Shown: one piece after another, positions 31,796 through 44,639 of the stretch | Layout: each line of letters starts with the position of its first letter | How positions within the stretch are numbered: the stretch's first letter is position 1 | Source: Blasia pusilla | Lineage: Eukaryota > Marchantiophyta > Marchantiopsida > Blasiales | NCBI GenBank assembly: GCA_050084515.1 | Contig: CM114272.1 | Coordinates: 25,606,001-25,670,000 of the forward strand | DNA length: 64,000 bases | Direction: 5' to 3' | Notes under the pieces: generated by a model | What the model was told of the DNA's origin: nothing | Seen by the model: the letters and a program-made list of their open reading frames with translations, nothing else | The model's database searches: none | Made by a program: the position numbers and the translations under genes

Positions 31796-34700
31796 CAAGC
31801 AAACTGGCTTGACGGAAAGGTCTGTGTGATGTACTCAAAGAAAATCTTGTGGCTGAAAGTACTCAAAAAGAGTTGTAGAGATTTTAGTGCATTCCCTACA
31901 CAGTGATCATTGGACTTACTGCACGTCATCTATTTATGCAGGATACAGATGACAAAGATGAATGGAATTGCCCATAAGGATGGGTTTGTACACTGCTGTA
32001 AGAGACTGCACTTTTCGAAGAGACTTAGACTTTTTTCTGTTCCACATCCAGAAGATAAGCCACACTTTTGACCCAAGAGTAAAGTATAGGAGCTTTTGTC
32101 AAGCAAGTAGGAATGTAGAACACTCAAGATGAGGATTTTCTCAAATCTAGAACGTGGCCCCCGAATTGTTGGATTAATGTACATCCAACCTGTTTGTCAA
32201 CATTTTGGGAAGGTGAAGCCGCTCTTCTTTCACTTTTGGCAAGGTTTAACTGAATGAGCTTAGCGTTTAGGGTACGGGAGGGTTAATGTATGCCATTAAA
32301 GAGTCCAAAGAGTTGTCGCTGATGGTTGCCGTGTTACCAGATCCAGTGAACTACATTTAGGAGTGATGAAGTAATGTAAGAAATTGGCATAGAGTAGAAC
32401 TAGTAAAACCATTTATCATGTAGTCAGCACATGTCAGCAGGGTCAATTACCTCCCAGACTAAAGCTCCTCTTTTTTTGGCCCAAGTTTTGATATGAAACT
32501 ATCGGATTTTAGCCTTGGTAGAAAGAAACCAGGAGAATTAGGCGTGATACCTGTTGGGAGGAATTGTTTTAATTCAAGTTCAATCCATCGATTCAACTCT
32601 CTGGTCAAAAGGTTGTTTCAATGCACGAAGGACTGCTTTAAACATCTGAACTTACATGACCTTGTGAATCTTGGCTCATATATGGGTGAAGGGGCATGTG
32701 ATCTCACGAGTGTTAGTCCAAGAAAGCACTTTCGTGTTTTGCGAAGGAAACTAATTGGTGCAGTTCATCCCCGTGGCCAACAAACGATCATTTTGACCAA
32801 ACGAGTGGTGTCGTGTAGTAGAAAGTGAGACTACTGGTGCGAGGCGTGCGGAAGTTCATTTCTGGTCCATGTCCTACTCTGCGATTCAACCTGGTAAGGC
32901 TCGAGGCGATGCGCACGCATATCTCGATTGATGGTGAACATGAGTTGATCACCTCAAGGAAAAATCCTATCGATTGATAGAGGTTGGCCAAACATCCAAA
33001 CGTTACCGTCCGAATTCCAACACGTCTAACCGGTCAAGGAGGTTTGATGACATTTAATTCCTCTTTTCATAGCCTCATAGGTTGGGAGATGGTAATGGCT
33101 AACAATTTTCGACCTAATTCTAGTGCCGTCGACCACTCCGGTGATTCCGCCAGTGCAGAAGTAGTTCAAGACTAAACATCTTTGAGGATTCTCCTTCACT
33201 CCTATCCAACTACCGCTGTTGCGTCTTCCCGAGGGACTAGGAGCACTCGTTCACCATAATTGAAAGTTAGGTGAGATGCTTCTTGCTAATGGGAAGTGAC
33301 ATTTTCGAGGAATTTCATCCTTCTCTCGAATGACAAGTTGGCAACAGGGCCTGCCGTCGTGATCCGCTAGCTTTTGCCATGCGTCTGTGAAAGTTGAATC
33401 TCCTGGTGCACGGTGCTTGTATGTCCTTCCATATGGGGGACAAAGTTCTTGATCGCACTCATCCCTCCACCTTCGGAGCTCCAACCCGACCACCAAATCG
33501 GCAAGAGGCTCGCTGTCTCATGATCTGCTCATAGGTACACAGAGAATACAAACATTTTTTCACTGTACCTTTTTTCACTTTACGTATGAAGTAAATCAAG
33601 TATGGATCTATCCTACGTCAACGCGATATCTCTCTATCGGGGTCGAGGAAAAAGCTGCCTACCTTTCTTCCGTGGGGGAAAGGTCTTCGGGTATAACTGG
33701 GATGGCTATGTCCACATCCGTCACCACTGCCTCCTACACACTTTCGTTGTAGAGCGAGTTCTTTTCATGTGGATGTAGGGGACAGGTGAGAGTTTCTTGT
33801 TCTCGTCTCCTCCCTCCATCACCAGGAAAAACAGTGCCGTGATTGAACTGACGGACACGAGAAGCCGAGTCGTGATGATATGGATGAGGTCGTCCAAGAT
33901 TGCGGACATCTGACAAGCAGTGGCCTTTACTGAGAGTGCATTTGATAATGAAATTGGTGCCTCCCCTTTTCCGTTTCTTTTACGATCAGAGTTGGCGAGG
34001 GTGGAGTGATGCGGAATGAGGACGGTGTCACCCAAAAACATCATTTGTTCCGGTTTATCGTGTTGATTATCATCTCGATTTTAAACGTATGGAACAGATG
34101 ATTCATATTTCTTGGACACAGACTGAAATAAAATTACGAAAAGTGGTCCCCATCCGTACATCCAAGGGAAAAAAATTTGAAAATGATGTGTGAGAAATTT
34201 GAGATTTCAAAATCAGACATCATCGGAGGGATCCATAGAATGCAGCGACCGACGATATCCGTCCTGCTCACACAAATTTCATGATGTGTTGTTTATCGAG
34301 TGGGTCTCTTCTAATCCCATGCTCAACAAAACATTCTCTCGATTGGGCAGGCAAATCTCTGGCAGCCACATAATGGACCACATACGCGTGTCCATGATGT
34401 CTTCTCCTCTCTTTTCCTTTCTGTTTAATAGCGAAGGTACATCCTCTTCTAGTGCATGCATTGTGCGAAGCACAGACCACTGCTCCAACAATTCTCTTGA
34501 CCTAGCGCGCTTCTAGCGATTGTCTACAATCCTTGGCTGCAGCCCTCCAAGCTGTCGCTTCCTTACCGTCCCATTCAAGCTGAAGCACTTACTCCTCTCC
34601 TAGAGCTAGACCACTCTAGTTCGTTGACACCCGCGAACAGTAACTAACGTCACCTCCTGCCTCTCCTCCCCTCCCCTCATCTCATCCCATCTCATCTCAT

Positions 34701-36965
34701 CTCATCTCTGACATGTTCAAATCTCCAAGAACCTGAAAGCAAAGTCCGCGGGCTGCATGTCATAGGCAGAGGAACTGGGAAGAGTCTACAGGAGTCGGGC
34801 TTCCTAGATTGACGTCCCATATGATTACACACTAATCAATGTGAATCATTCCAAACAAAAGTGGATCAGAAGTTAACGCCCATCATCTGTCATCATCACA
34901 CACCGGTCACAGTGAGTGAGCCCTTCCAGACGTAAGTGCATCACCCGGGTGAAGATCGATCTTCTCCGCATGAAAGACGAGCCACGAACCATGGAAGATC
35001 CCTGGCCGGGCTGCATTACGTGCGTCACCGCTGATCTCATGAATCTGTTAGCTCCTCCTGTTGAACATTCCAAACCAGCCCAAGCCATCCGGTGGTGCTC
35101 AACAACTACCATTTCTTTCTCCCACCTTCCTCTCGATCAAACGTGCTGACGGCAGACGCACAGAGAGGCATGCATTTCAACGACCATCACTTGCCAAATC
35201 TGAAGTGGTGATGCCGGGCAGACAGCTTATCGCACATGAAGGGGAAAGAGAAAGAGAATTAAACCGAAACAAATCGGAGGGTCCTCTTTTCAGGTTTGTT
35301 TTTATAATAAAGTGGATATTTTACAGTCGGAGGGTATTGTTAGAGAGCACGAGATCGAATTGACCGGCGTTTGTGGAGTACACATGTGCCCTGAGCGGTG
35401 TAATTGGGTGTGTCAATCCCGCGGCCTATGGCTTTCCCGTCCTGCGCGTACGGAGTCATGAACCTATGAAGGGGAGTGATTTCCAATATCGCCTCTTAAC
35501 GACCCTCATGATGTTTTCTTCCCTCTTAAGTCGAGAATCCTGCAACCCCTTTTCTCCCATGTTAATCCCCTTCGAATCTTGAGCCATTTTTCAGATAAGG
35601 ATTGGCCATAGAGAATGCCATCCTATGGCCTCTTACCAATCATAAAGCCAGACCCCTTCTCGTCTTACCCTCCTTGAGAATCTTAAGGCCTTTTTTTTTA
35701 GGTAAGGATTGGCCCTTCCATGCATCCTTCCTGCCCATAAGAATCCCATCTTCTTTTGAGATAAGTGAGAGGCCTCATGGGGTATACGGTGTAGAGATTA
35801 ACGTGGGCAAACAATTCTATGAATGTCCCATAAATTTTATCACGGGATCACTCCATGTCTCATTTGATATGATTTATGATTTGAGGCGCGTAACAAAGAA
35901 TTCCATGTGCTATAGATACCTTGCCATACAAGGAGATCACTTAGAGGTTACGTAGAGACCCAAGAGAATAGAATAGTGTTGTTGCGTGTATGACTTTTCT
36001 CCCATTAGGGTTGAATCTTCTTCTTGTTTTGAATAATTGATGTTCATTCATCTTCTTTTCAACCCTTTAAATACGATAAATTAAGGATCATGACGGTTCA
36101 CACCATCATTCGTAGTCCGTATGCTACTTGTGAATTTGTTCCATGAAGAAGTCGATGGCCTTTTCTCGATCAAATGGATAAACACAACGTGCACATAGAT
36201 TCCTTTTGATGCCAACTTTATCATGAGTCGTAATATGTCTACTTTATTCAATTAAACGAGAGTATTCTTTCAGATCTAAATGGAGTGCTATAAGTCATGC
36301 TTCCTTTGTTCTACAACGAGGCTGAGGTTTTAAGGGTCGAATGGACGGACAAAACAGATATAAAACGTGGAGAACACTCCCTCGAACGGAGTCTTCAAAG
36401 AAGTATTGTCCTTATTAATTTTGTCTCTCTTGCTACTTTTCATGATTTATTCCAGACAGGCTCTCATTCCTACCCATGAGATCTTCCTTTTGATCCAACA
36501 ATTCGGGTTTTCCCGTTTTGTAAAGACTATCTTTTTAGAATGAGCCAAAAAGTGTTATTCTTTACTAAATAAGACGGGAAATCTTTGTTAGGGAAATGAG
36601 TTGTGGCTTCAAACACGCTTAGAAGGCGTGTAATACTCTACCGTCATTAATTATAATAATTGAAAGCAGTTTTTTAAATGCTAATTGGAGGTTGCAGTTT
36701 TTTTCTGCTCCTCGGTTTGACACCCGTCACTAAATGTCCCTAAAATACTTTCGATCACTTTAATTGGGGTGATAGGCAAGGAGTGAGGACCCGTAAGAGT
36801 CGTTACTAATAATATAAGCCCGAGTAGCTCAGTATTTATTTATCATAACCCCGAGTAATAAAATACCAAGTAAGAATTCACATAGTGCAAACAAACGAAT
36901 TTTCTTACGAAGAACTAATGGGATATCCAACATGATTATTTTTTCAATAGTTTCATGATGAAACC
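31796..36965. other. Region between the JmjC gene and the Mutator element
   Basis: The first 600 bases probably include the JmjC 3' UTR. No recognised gene follows. A forward frame at 32493-32828 has no signature. (ATCTC)n runs at about 34676-34709. A degenerate direct repeat (GGATTGGCC blocks with AATCTTGAG/AATCTTAAG) lies at about 35565-35720. From about 36500 the sequence is AT-rich up to the left terminal inverted repeat. Confidence 0.5.
33251..33530 (-). CDS. Possible exon of an unrecognised gene
   Basis: A minus-strand frame ends at 33251 and runs without stops for about 90 codons (blocks ELRRWRDECDQELCPPYGR and DGRPCCQLVIREKDEIPRK). Its composition is protein-like, with Cys, Trp and charged residues well spaced, and better than nearby frames. 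A second frame at 33721-34044 on the same strand could be an upstream exon. No family was recognised and no complete gene model could be built. Confidence 0.25.
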
Positions 36966-37046
36966 AGGTATTTGCTTAAGTGGCCCCCTGCCCTACTAAT
37001 GTTGCTTAAGTGGCCACCCTATGAAATCTCTTGCTTGATCGGCCCC
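36966..37046 (+). repeat. MULE left terminal inverted repeat
   Basis: About 80 bp matching the reverse complement of 51061-51141 with few differences. Contains two direct copies of TTGCTTAAGTGGCC. Confidence 0.88.
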
Positions 37047-37549
37047 TATGAACTGCCACGTCAGAGTTCCCATCGGGTTGGTACAAATGTTCTTCTACGT
37101 AGTTACTGTAGCGAAAAAGTTTTGGATGTAGGAACAATCCCAAGTTAGGGTTTGTCACTTTCGAGTTAGGACTGTTGATCATGCAAATCGTGCTCTGGCA
37201 CATGTTAATTTGTTTACTAATCAGTGTTTACTGTTCAAAAGCTTGATTAGAGAATGGATGGTGTCGAGCTACCCAAACATCCTCCTCTCTCGTGTATTGA
37301 TGACGATTTTCCAGACTTGAGCAGAGAACATTTTCCTCTGGATGACAATGGATTGTTTGGCTCTAGTCGCAAAGACCAAAACTGTGGATCTTATGAACGA
37401 AGGCCATCATCAAGAGAGTCTTCGGCTGCTTTTGAGTTATGGCAAGCCTCCACGTCCAAGAATGATCCCTGTCTCGAAGGGTTCAGCCTGGAAGAAGGTA
37501 AGCATGTCACCGGATTTCAAAGCTAACAGTTTAGTGGGCGTCAAAATAG

Positions 37550-38465
37550 CCGCCGAGATGGATATTCGATCCAGAAATGATGATTATTGTCGCAATAGCC
37601 GCCACCATAATCGAAATAGCCGCCGTTGTAGATTATTCGTTTCCTGAGAGGTGATCCTACTCAGAATAGCCGGAAAAATATCCGCCGTTGTAGTTATTTT
37701 CATTTCATGAGATCTAAGCCTCCTCACAGTATAGCCGCCGAATTAGCTGCCGTGATAGTTTTGTAGTTTTCTTGAGAGGGTCGCCTACCCAAAATAGCCT
37801 CCGAATTAGCCGCTGTTGTAGTTTTTTTGTTGTCATGAGAGTTGAGCCTAGTCATAAGAGTGGTCGACTTAGCCACATTTGTAATTGTTTTGTTTTCTTG
37901 AGAGCTTAGCCTACTGAGAATAACCACCGAAATAGCCGCCGTTGTTGTTGTTTTGTTTTCATGAGAGGCGAGCCAACTCAGAATAGCCGCCAAATTAGCC
38001 GCGGTTGTAGTTGTTTTGTTCTCTTCAGAGGTGAGCTAACTCAGAATAGTCGCCGAATTAGCTGCCGTTGTGGTTGTTTTGTTCTCTTCAGAGGTGAGCC
38101 AACTCAGAATAGCCGCCATTGTAGTTGTTTTGGTTTCGGGTCAGATTGGGCTACTTAGACTAGCCTCCGAAATAGCCGCCGTTGTAGTAATTTTGTACTC
38201 TTGAAAGGTGAGGCTACTCAGAGTATCCTCCGTTGTAGTTGTTCGTACTCTTGATAGGTGAGCCTACTCAAAATAGTTGCCGTTGTAGATATTTTGTACT
38301 CCTAAGAGGTGATAGTACTCAGAATAGCCGCCTAAATAGCAGCCGTTGCAGTTGTTTTGTACTCCAGAAAGGTCAGCCTACTCTGAATAGTCGCCGTTGC
38401 AGTTGTTTTGTACTTCTCAGAGGTGAGCCTACTCACAATAGCCGCCGTAGTGGATATTTGGATGA
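37550..38465. repeat. AATAGCCGCC satellite in transposase intron 1
   Basis: About a dozen units of roughly 50-65 bp each carry AATAGCCGCC, often followed by AATTAGCTGCCG, then TTGTAGTTGTTTTG, a GAGAGGTGAGCC block and TACTCAG. The translation of one frame is repetitive (RGEPTQNSRR...RCSCFVLF), but stops and the flanking splice sites argue that it is intron. The motif is the reverse complement of the one to the right of the transposase. Confidence 0.88.
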
Positions 38466-40229
38466 CATAATGTAAGTTTTCATTTACGATTTGTATTGGC
38501 GTGGCGTAGTCATCAGCCGTAGTGAAAGTTAGATTCATTAACAACCCTTGGGTCATCATGTGCAGTAAGGAGGCATGCCGAGCGGATACAATTGAAGCAA
38601 GTGTTCCGCAACTTTGATGAGTTTGAGTTTTCACTAGATTGTTAGTGCTCGCTGAATTATAGTGCGAAGCATTGCGCACGCAGCAAGAAATGGTATCGGC
38701 TTAGAATATGTAGATTTTGCTCAAAGATCAGAGGAAAAGACCTTCCTATTTTCAATGAGGACAAACCCTCTAGTGGTTCGAAGACTTCAAGAAATGGACC
38801 GTTTCCTCAGAGGGAGGATACTCTTGTGAAGAAATGTAGTTTTGTATGCCATTCACATTTGCAAGACATTACCACGAGCGTACATGGTATTAACAACATG
38901 TCCGACACCGGAGGGTCGGAGGAAAATATTCAGGAATATTCAACGGCTGCCAATCACAGTGGAAAAAAGTCGTACGATGTTAGGGGGAGGTCAGCGGAAA
39001 ATAGCACGATGGTTAATGTCAACGAAGTTGCAGTTAATGTGTGTGGACCCTCGGTTGGAGATATTGGGGGACATAGTGAAGAATTTCAAGACCCACGTAT
39101 CTCGAGGCTTGCATGTGGAATGGGGGTCCCGTGGCGACCTCAACATAGTAAGAGGCCTAACCAACCAATTTTCAAGAATTCTTTCTCAAAACCTAAAGTA
39201 AGCTTAGACGTTCCCATGGAGAAAAGGAGAAAGAGTGGTGAAGCGAGAGTCCCCACCGCCAGGAATGGGGCATGTGGTCAATTTTCTAGGTACATACTTT
39301 CAGCGAAGGGGAATGGTACATCATGTAAAGATGAAGTTTGCAAGTGGAGGGTGGGTTGCCAACGGCATAAAAGTATAGGCCTATGTGAGATAACGGTGTG
39401 TAATTTGAAACACACTTGTCCGGGGCACATTCATACATGGAGGGGTCCTACCCACAAGGCAAAGTGGTTATCAATGGTATTAGCATATAGGGTTGTAAAT
39501 CAACCAAGCATCCCTATAGGTAGCCTTGTAGAAGTCCTTGCACAGACGTACAAGAAGCGAACAACTTACTTTCTTGCGTGGAGATGCAAAGAACTATGTC
39601 GGGATTGGATGAATGGGGATGAACGAGCAGGTTTCCATTTGATTCCTTCTTTCATACATGTAGTAAAGGAAGCCGAACCCTTTGCCACCGCCGCTTGGGA
39701 TGTTTGGAATTTAGAATCTGCCATCTTCAAGAGGCTATTTATTTGTCCATCTGCCGTGAAGAAAATCATTGCTTATGTACAAAAGGTAGTTGGCTTGGAT
39801 GCGTGCCATACAAAGAATAGGAAGTATCCCATGCAGATTTTCATTGCGACCATGTTGGATGGAAATGCCAATACAATCATTTTGGCATTTGGCATATCTC
39901 CTCGCGAGAACAATGAGGAATGGGAATGGTTTTGTGCACATGTGAAGAAAGCCATCCCAACTTTAGATGATCCCAGAATAGTTATTGTTTCAGATAGACA
40001 AAAGGGCCTTTTACACGCCGTGCGTACAATATTCCCCCAAAATATACATAGCATGTGTGCCCAACATTTGAGACAAAATGTTCGAACACGGTATGGAAAA
40101 GTTGCCGAAGAATTTTTCATTGCGTGCCTTTATGCCAAGACCAGGGAGAAGTAAGCAAACAATCCATTTCATTCTTCCTTACATTTTTCATATGGGAGTC
40201 TTGCATATTCAGTGGTAGTATTTTGCATA

Positions 40230-40560
40230 GGCAGCGACTATTTTGGACTGCTATTCTCTATAGGAGACTAGGAGAAAGACGGTTGCTATTCCCTATAGGA
40301 CAATTGATAGTCATTGTTAGGACGGTTGCTATTTCCTATATGCTATTCACTGTTAGGACGGCTGCTAATTTGATACCTTGTTAGGAGGACGGAGGCTATT
40401 TAGGATTAAATCGGTATCTAAATTCCAATCTTTTTAGGATGGCGGCTATTTTCAGCTAAATTGGCGTCTGAATTTGAACCCTTTGTGGACGGCGGCTAAT
40501 GACAGATTATTTTTCGATTGCGCTATTCACAGTTATGCAGCGGCTAACAACAATTGAGGA
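40230..40560. repeat. GGCGGCTATT-type repeats in transposase intron 2
   Basis: Irregular copies such as GACGGTTGCTATT, GACGGCTGCTAAT, GGCGGCTATTTTC and GGCGGCTAATGAC lie between the donor at 40151 and the acceptor at 40573. Their orientation is opposite to the cluster at 37.5-38.5 kb. Confidence 0.8.
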
Positions 40561-42119
40561 ACTTGTTTTCCAGTTATGACATGTGGATTAACGAATTGGA
40601 AAGGCATCGTATTCAACGAATAACTAATGCAACCTCGTACATACGAGAGATAGAACCAGAGAAGTTTGCGAGGTGTGCATTCCCTTTGCCACGCTATGGC
40701 AAAGTGAGTTTAAATCTTGTAGAGGTCATAAATTCCGCCATCAAACCTATCAGGGAGGGACCTCCACTTATCATTGCTCGTGAGTTGTCGAATTACATGA
40801 TGAAAACTTACGCAGCAAGAAAAGTAGAGAGAAGTTCACCAACAAACTGACTACTTATGCACTTATTCGTTATCGAGAGAATGAAGCCAATTGTCAAAGT
40901 TTTGATGTACTAGCCTCAGATGCAACAAATGCACTTGTCACTTCCACAACTAGTGCACACCAATTTCATGTCCGCTTGCATCCTGAGTGCAGTTGTTCAT
41001 GGCTAGAGTTCCAAGATACTTGTTGGCCATGTACGCATGTAATGGCTTGGGATGTCATTGCTGGAATGGACTCACAGAAACTTGTTGATCCTATGTGGAC
41101 CAATGACTTCATAAGGAAGATCTACAAAAGCAGTATACCGGTCGTGAAGAGTGATGAACTTATACCATCTTGGGATTTCCGACCTTCCCTTCCTGCAGTT
41201 CGGCGTGGTAGACATCGTTATGTGCGCATTCCTGGTGGAAGAGGTGGCGAGATGCGAAGAGGACAAGGAGGTGGTGAAGAGATTTCTTATCTTGTATATG
41301 AAGAGTTTGTGAATGAAGATGATGTTGGGAGTGGACAGCATGCGTATATCCCACCGCGAGGTGCTTTAGGTATTCGTAACGGGCGTAGGGCACCAACGAC
41401 AAGGGTTGCCCGCACTTTTGAAAGACGTTGTGGCCATTGTGCACTTCAAGGGCATAATCGGAAAATGTGCCAAGTGCTGAAAGCAGACCAACTTGTAGGG
41501 AGATCTACATCTGATGTCCCAACACGAAGACGTCCCGATGCAAGTCGGTTTCTAGCAGAGTATGGAAATCAGAGTAGGCTTTACTCAGGAGTTGAAAGTT
41601 TATATTCCCAAGAGACTAGAGATACTACTGAAGAACTTTATGTACATGGTAGTGTTGTATCAAGGGGAAATTTGGTGCCGTCTATCATGGAGAATGTTTC
41701 CACTCCCATGGATCTTGGTAATAGCGCCTCTAATCGCATACCAAATAGTCTAGTATTTCCGAGTGTTTCTCTTGTTTATGGGAAGTCTGAATCTGATGAA
41801 GAGTCTGATGACTTTGAGGAGAAAAATAGTGGCATATCCTTGGTAGAACTTGCTATTGATTCCCAGTGGAACCCAGAGGAAGAAGCATTTTATATTAGTT
41901 TGGCAGAGGAAGCTGCGAAAGAATGTCATATTGCAGAAAGAAATTTATAAACTCAGATGGACTTGTCATTTGTAGCCCATTTGTTTCCTGGTATGCAAAA
42001 ATTATGATATTTGTTCATGTTGGAACGTAAAGTATGTTCTCAGTGACGTATTAATCTCACAGTGTCGTAAATATTCACAAACCAAAATGGACCAAACCAA
42101 AGGAGCGCTTCAAGAAAAA

Positions 42120-43235
42120 ACAGGCTTGGAGTGACGCCTATTCTGGATGACTGCTAATCACAAGCCGAGAGCTAAATCACCAAACGCCTTTCCTCGCTCT
42201 TCTCCTTCCTTCTTTTTTTTTAAACTCCCTTCCCTCCCTCTCCTCCCTTCTCCGGTCGCCTTCTAATCTCAAGCTCGGCGGCTAATCTCTGGAAGACTGC
42301 TAATCACAGGCCGACGGCTATTTATTTGGACGGATGCTAATCACACGCATGCTGCTATCCTCTAGACGGCTGCTAATCACAAGCCGGCGGCTATTATCCA
42401 GACTGATGCAAATCACAGGCCGGCGGCTGTCCTCTGGACGATTGCTAATCTCAGGCCGGGCGGCTACGTCTCCACGGCTGCTAAACTGCCGCCGACCTTT
42501 CCTGCCTCTCCTCCCTTAAATTTTCCCTCCCCTCTCCCCTCATTCCCTTTTTTTTAACCTCTTTTCCCTATGTTATGTTTTTCCTCCCTCTCCTATCTTC
42601 TCTAGACGGCTTTTAATTTTCAGGCCCGGCGGCTATTCTCTGGACGGGTGCTAATCACAGGCCCGACGGCTAAGTCTGCACGGTTGCTAAACTGCCGCCG
42701 ACCTTTCCTGCTTCTCCTCCCTTAATTTTTCCCTCCCCTCTCCCCTCATTCCCTTTTTTTTTTACCTCCCTTCCCTATGTTATTTTTTTCCTCCCTCTCC
42801 TCCCTTCTCTAGACGACTTTTAATTTCAGGCCCGGCGGCTATTCTCTGGACAGTTGCTAATCACAGGCCCGGCGGCCAACTTTGCACGGCTGCTAAACTG
42901 CCGCCGACCTTTCCTGCCTCTCCTCCCTTAATTTTTCCCTCCCCTCTCCCTTCATTCCCTTTTTTTTTACCTCCCTTCCCTATGTTATTTTTTTCCTCCC
43001 TCTCCTCCCTTCTCCAGACGGCTCTTAGGCCTGGCGGCTATTCTCTGGACGGCTGCTAATCACATGCTCGGCGGCTATTCTCTAGACGGCTGCTAATCAC
43101 AGGCTCGGCGACTATTCTCGAGACGGCTGCTAATCACTTGCCCGGCGGCTATTCTCTGGACGGCTGCTAATCACATGCTCGGCGGCTATTCTTTGGAAGG
43201 CTGCTAATCACAGGCCCGGCGGCTAGTCTTTGTTG
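42120..43235. repeat. GGCGGCTATT repeats with a 206-bp tandem unit
   Basis: Units of the form GGCGGCTATTCTCTGGAC followed by GGCTGCTAATCACAGGCC recur many times. From 42486 a larger unit starting CTGCCGCCGACCTTTCCTG recurs at 42692 and 42898, a period of exactly 206 bp, and includes a CT-rich part. No coding function is apparent. Confidence 0.9.
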
Positions 43236-43259
43236 CCCAACTCGTAATTTCCTCCTTCT

Positions 43260-44262
43260 TTTTGTTCTCTCCTTCCTCCTTTTTTTTTTTTTTCCGTCCG
43301 TCCTCCCTCTTCTCCCTTCCAATGCTTCTTCTGCTTCCCTCCCTTTTTTTTCCCTCCCCCCTCCCTTATATTTTCCTCCCTCTCCTTCCATTTTATTTTC
43401 TTCTACACCCTCCCTCTCCTCCCTTCCAATGTTGCTTCTGCTTCCCTCCCTTTTTTTTTTTTTTTTTTTTCCCTCCCCCTCCCTTATATTTTCCTCCCTC
43501 TCCTTCCATTTTATTTTCTTCTACACCCTCCCTCTCCTCCCTTCCAATGCTTCTTCTGCTTCCCTCCCTTTTTTTTTTTTTTCCCTCCCCCTCCCTTATA
43601 TTTTCCTCCCTCTCCTTCCATTTTATTTTCTTCTACACCCTCCCTCTCCTCCCTTCCAATGCTTTGCTTCCCTCCCTTTTTTTTTCCCTCCCCCCTCCCT
43701 TATATTTTCCTCCCTCTCCTTCCATTTTATTTTCTTCTACACCCTCCCTCTCCTCCCTTCCAATGCTTCTTCTGCTTCCCTCCCTTTTTTTTCCCTCCCC
43801 CCTCCCTTATATTTTCCTCCCTCTCCTTCCATTTTATTTTCTTCTACACCCTCCCTCTCCTCCCTTCCAATGCTTCTTCTACTTCCCTTTTTTTTTTTCC
43901 CTCCCCCTCCCTTATATTTTCCTCCCTCTCCTTCCATTTTATTTTCTTCTACACCCTCCCTCTCCTCCCTTCATGTTTCCTCCATTCCCTCACAAATCTA
44001 AAGCCCCCCCTCACTATTTGTTTACTCCCTCTTCTTCCTTTTTATTCCTCCATTCCCTCCCTTGTTTTTTTTCACTCCACCCTCCCTTATATTTTCCTCC
44101 CTCTCCTCCCTTCCAATGCTTCTTCTACTTCCCTCCCTTTTTTTTCCCTCCTCCCTCCCTCTCCTTCCATTTTATTTTCTTCTACACCCTCCCTCTCCTC
44201 CCTTCATGTTTCCTCCATTCCCTCACTGATTTTTTTCCCTCCCCCCTCCCTTATATTGACGT
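43260..44262. repeat. Polypyrimidine minisatellite, about 107-118-bp period
   Basis: About seven units share TTCCATTTTATTTTCTTCTA, CACCCTCCCTCTCCTCCC, TTCCAATGCTTCTTCTGC and CCCTCCC plus a T run. One strand is nearly pure pyrimidine over about 1 kb. Long frames here (about 336 and 201 codons, Leu/Phe/Pro/Ser only) come from composition and are not genes. Confidence 0.92.
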
Positions 44263-44424
44263 AGGCGGGTAGATTCATGTGTAAAATTTCAAGATGGTAG
44301 GATCATGCCGCAGCTGACGACTAATTTCTAGCAAAACTTCTTGGAGTTTGGGAATTTTGATGCATCCGGCGGTTAATTGATGCAGCCGGCGGTTAATTGC
44401 GATGCCCCATGTTTTTTATTCTTT

Positions 44425-44610
44425 CAGCCGCAGCCGGCGACTAATTTGCAGCCGCGGCCCATAGCCCTTGCTTTTTTGATTCAGGGTCAACAGCAACGCT
44501 AGGGTCTCCAATGCAGCCGGGGGCTACTTTCTAGGCATCTTGTCGTTATCACGAGTTGCGGACCGTGCTTGAAGGTGCGGATTTGACTCCCTTTGGCGGC
44601 TAATTTCTAG
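44425..44610. repeat. 187-bp direct repeat, left copy
   Basis: Nearly identical to 46264-46450: starts CAGCCGCAGCCGGCGAC, passes through AGCAACGCTAGGGTCTCC and ends GGCGGCTAATTTCTAG. A third, shorter copy lies at about 46564-46640. The two full copies flank the CRWN-like fragment. Confidence 0.93.
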
Positions 44611-44639
44611 GAAATTTTCATTCTAGTGTGCAAAGTATC

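Larger units (their letters stand above)
37254..41950 (+). pseudogene. MULE transposase (mudrA-like) with SWIM and CCHC zinc fingers
   Basis: Proposed exons: 37254-37497 (ATG start, GTAAGC donor), about 38567-40150 (acceptor CATGTGCAG, donor GTAAGC) and 40574-41950, with phases that join. The central part reads VVGLDACHTK, MLDGNANTIILAFGISPREN, EWEWFCAHVKKA, IVIVSDRQKGLLHAV and MCAQHLRQNVRTRYG: the MULE DDE domain with the first two Asp positions visible. After the second intron come YGKVSLNLVEVINSAIKPIR, a SWIM finger CSCSWLEFQDTCWPCTHVM and a CCHC knuckle CGHCALQGHNRKMC near 41430-41470. Damage: an in-frame TAG at about 38639 and a frameshift near 40835. Both introns are filled with GGCGGCTATT-type repeats. 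The protein would bind the element ends and catalyse cut-and-paste transposition; this copy looks inactive unless the frame breaks are sequencing errors. Confidence 0.9.

Noticed and set aside
37961-38475. Repetitive peptide RGEPTQNSRR...CSCFVLF as a possible repeat protein
   Set aside because: It lies between a good donor (37498) and acceptor (about 38566) of the transposase gene, and stops interrupt it.
43262-44272. Open frame of about 336 codons rich in Leu, Phe, Pro and Ser
   Set aside because: It results from the polypyrimidine minisatellite; all three frames stay open and no domain is present.
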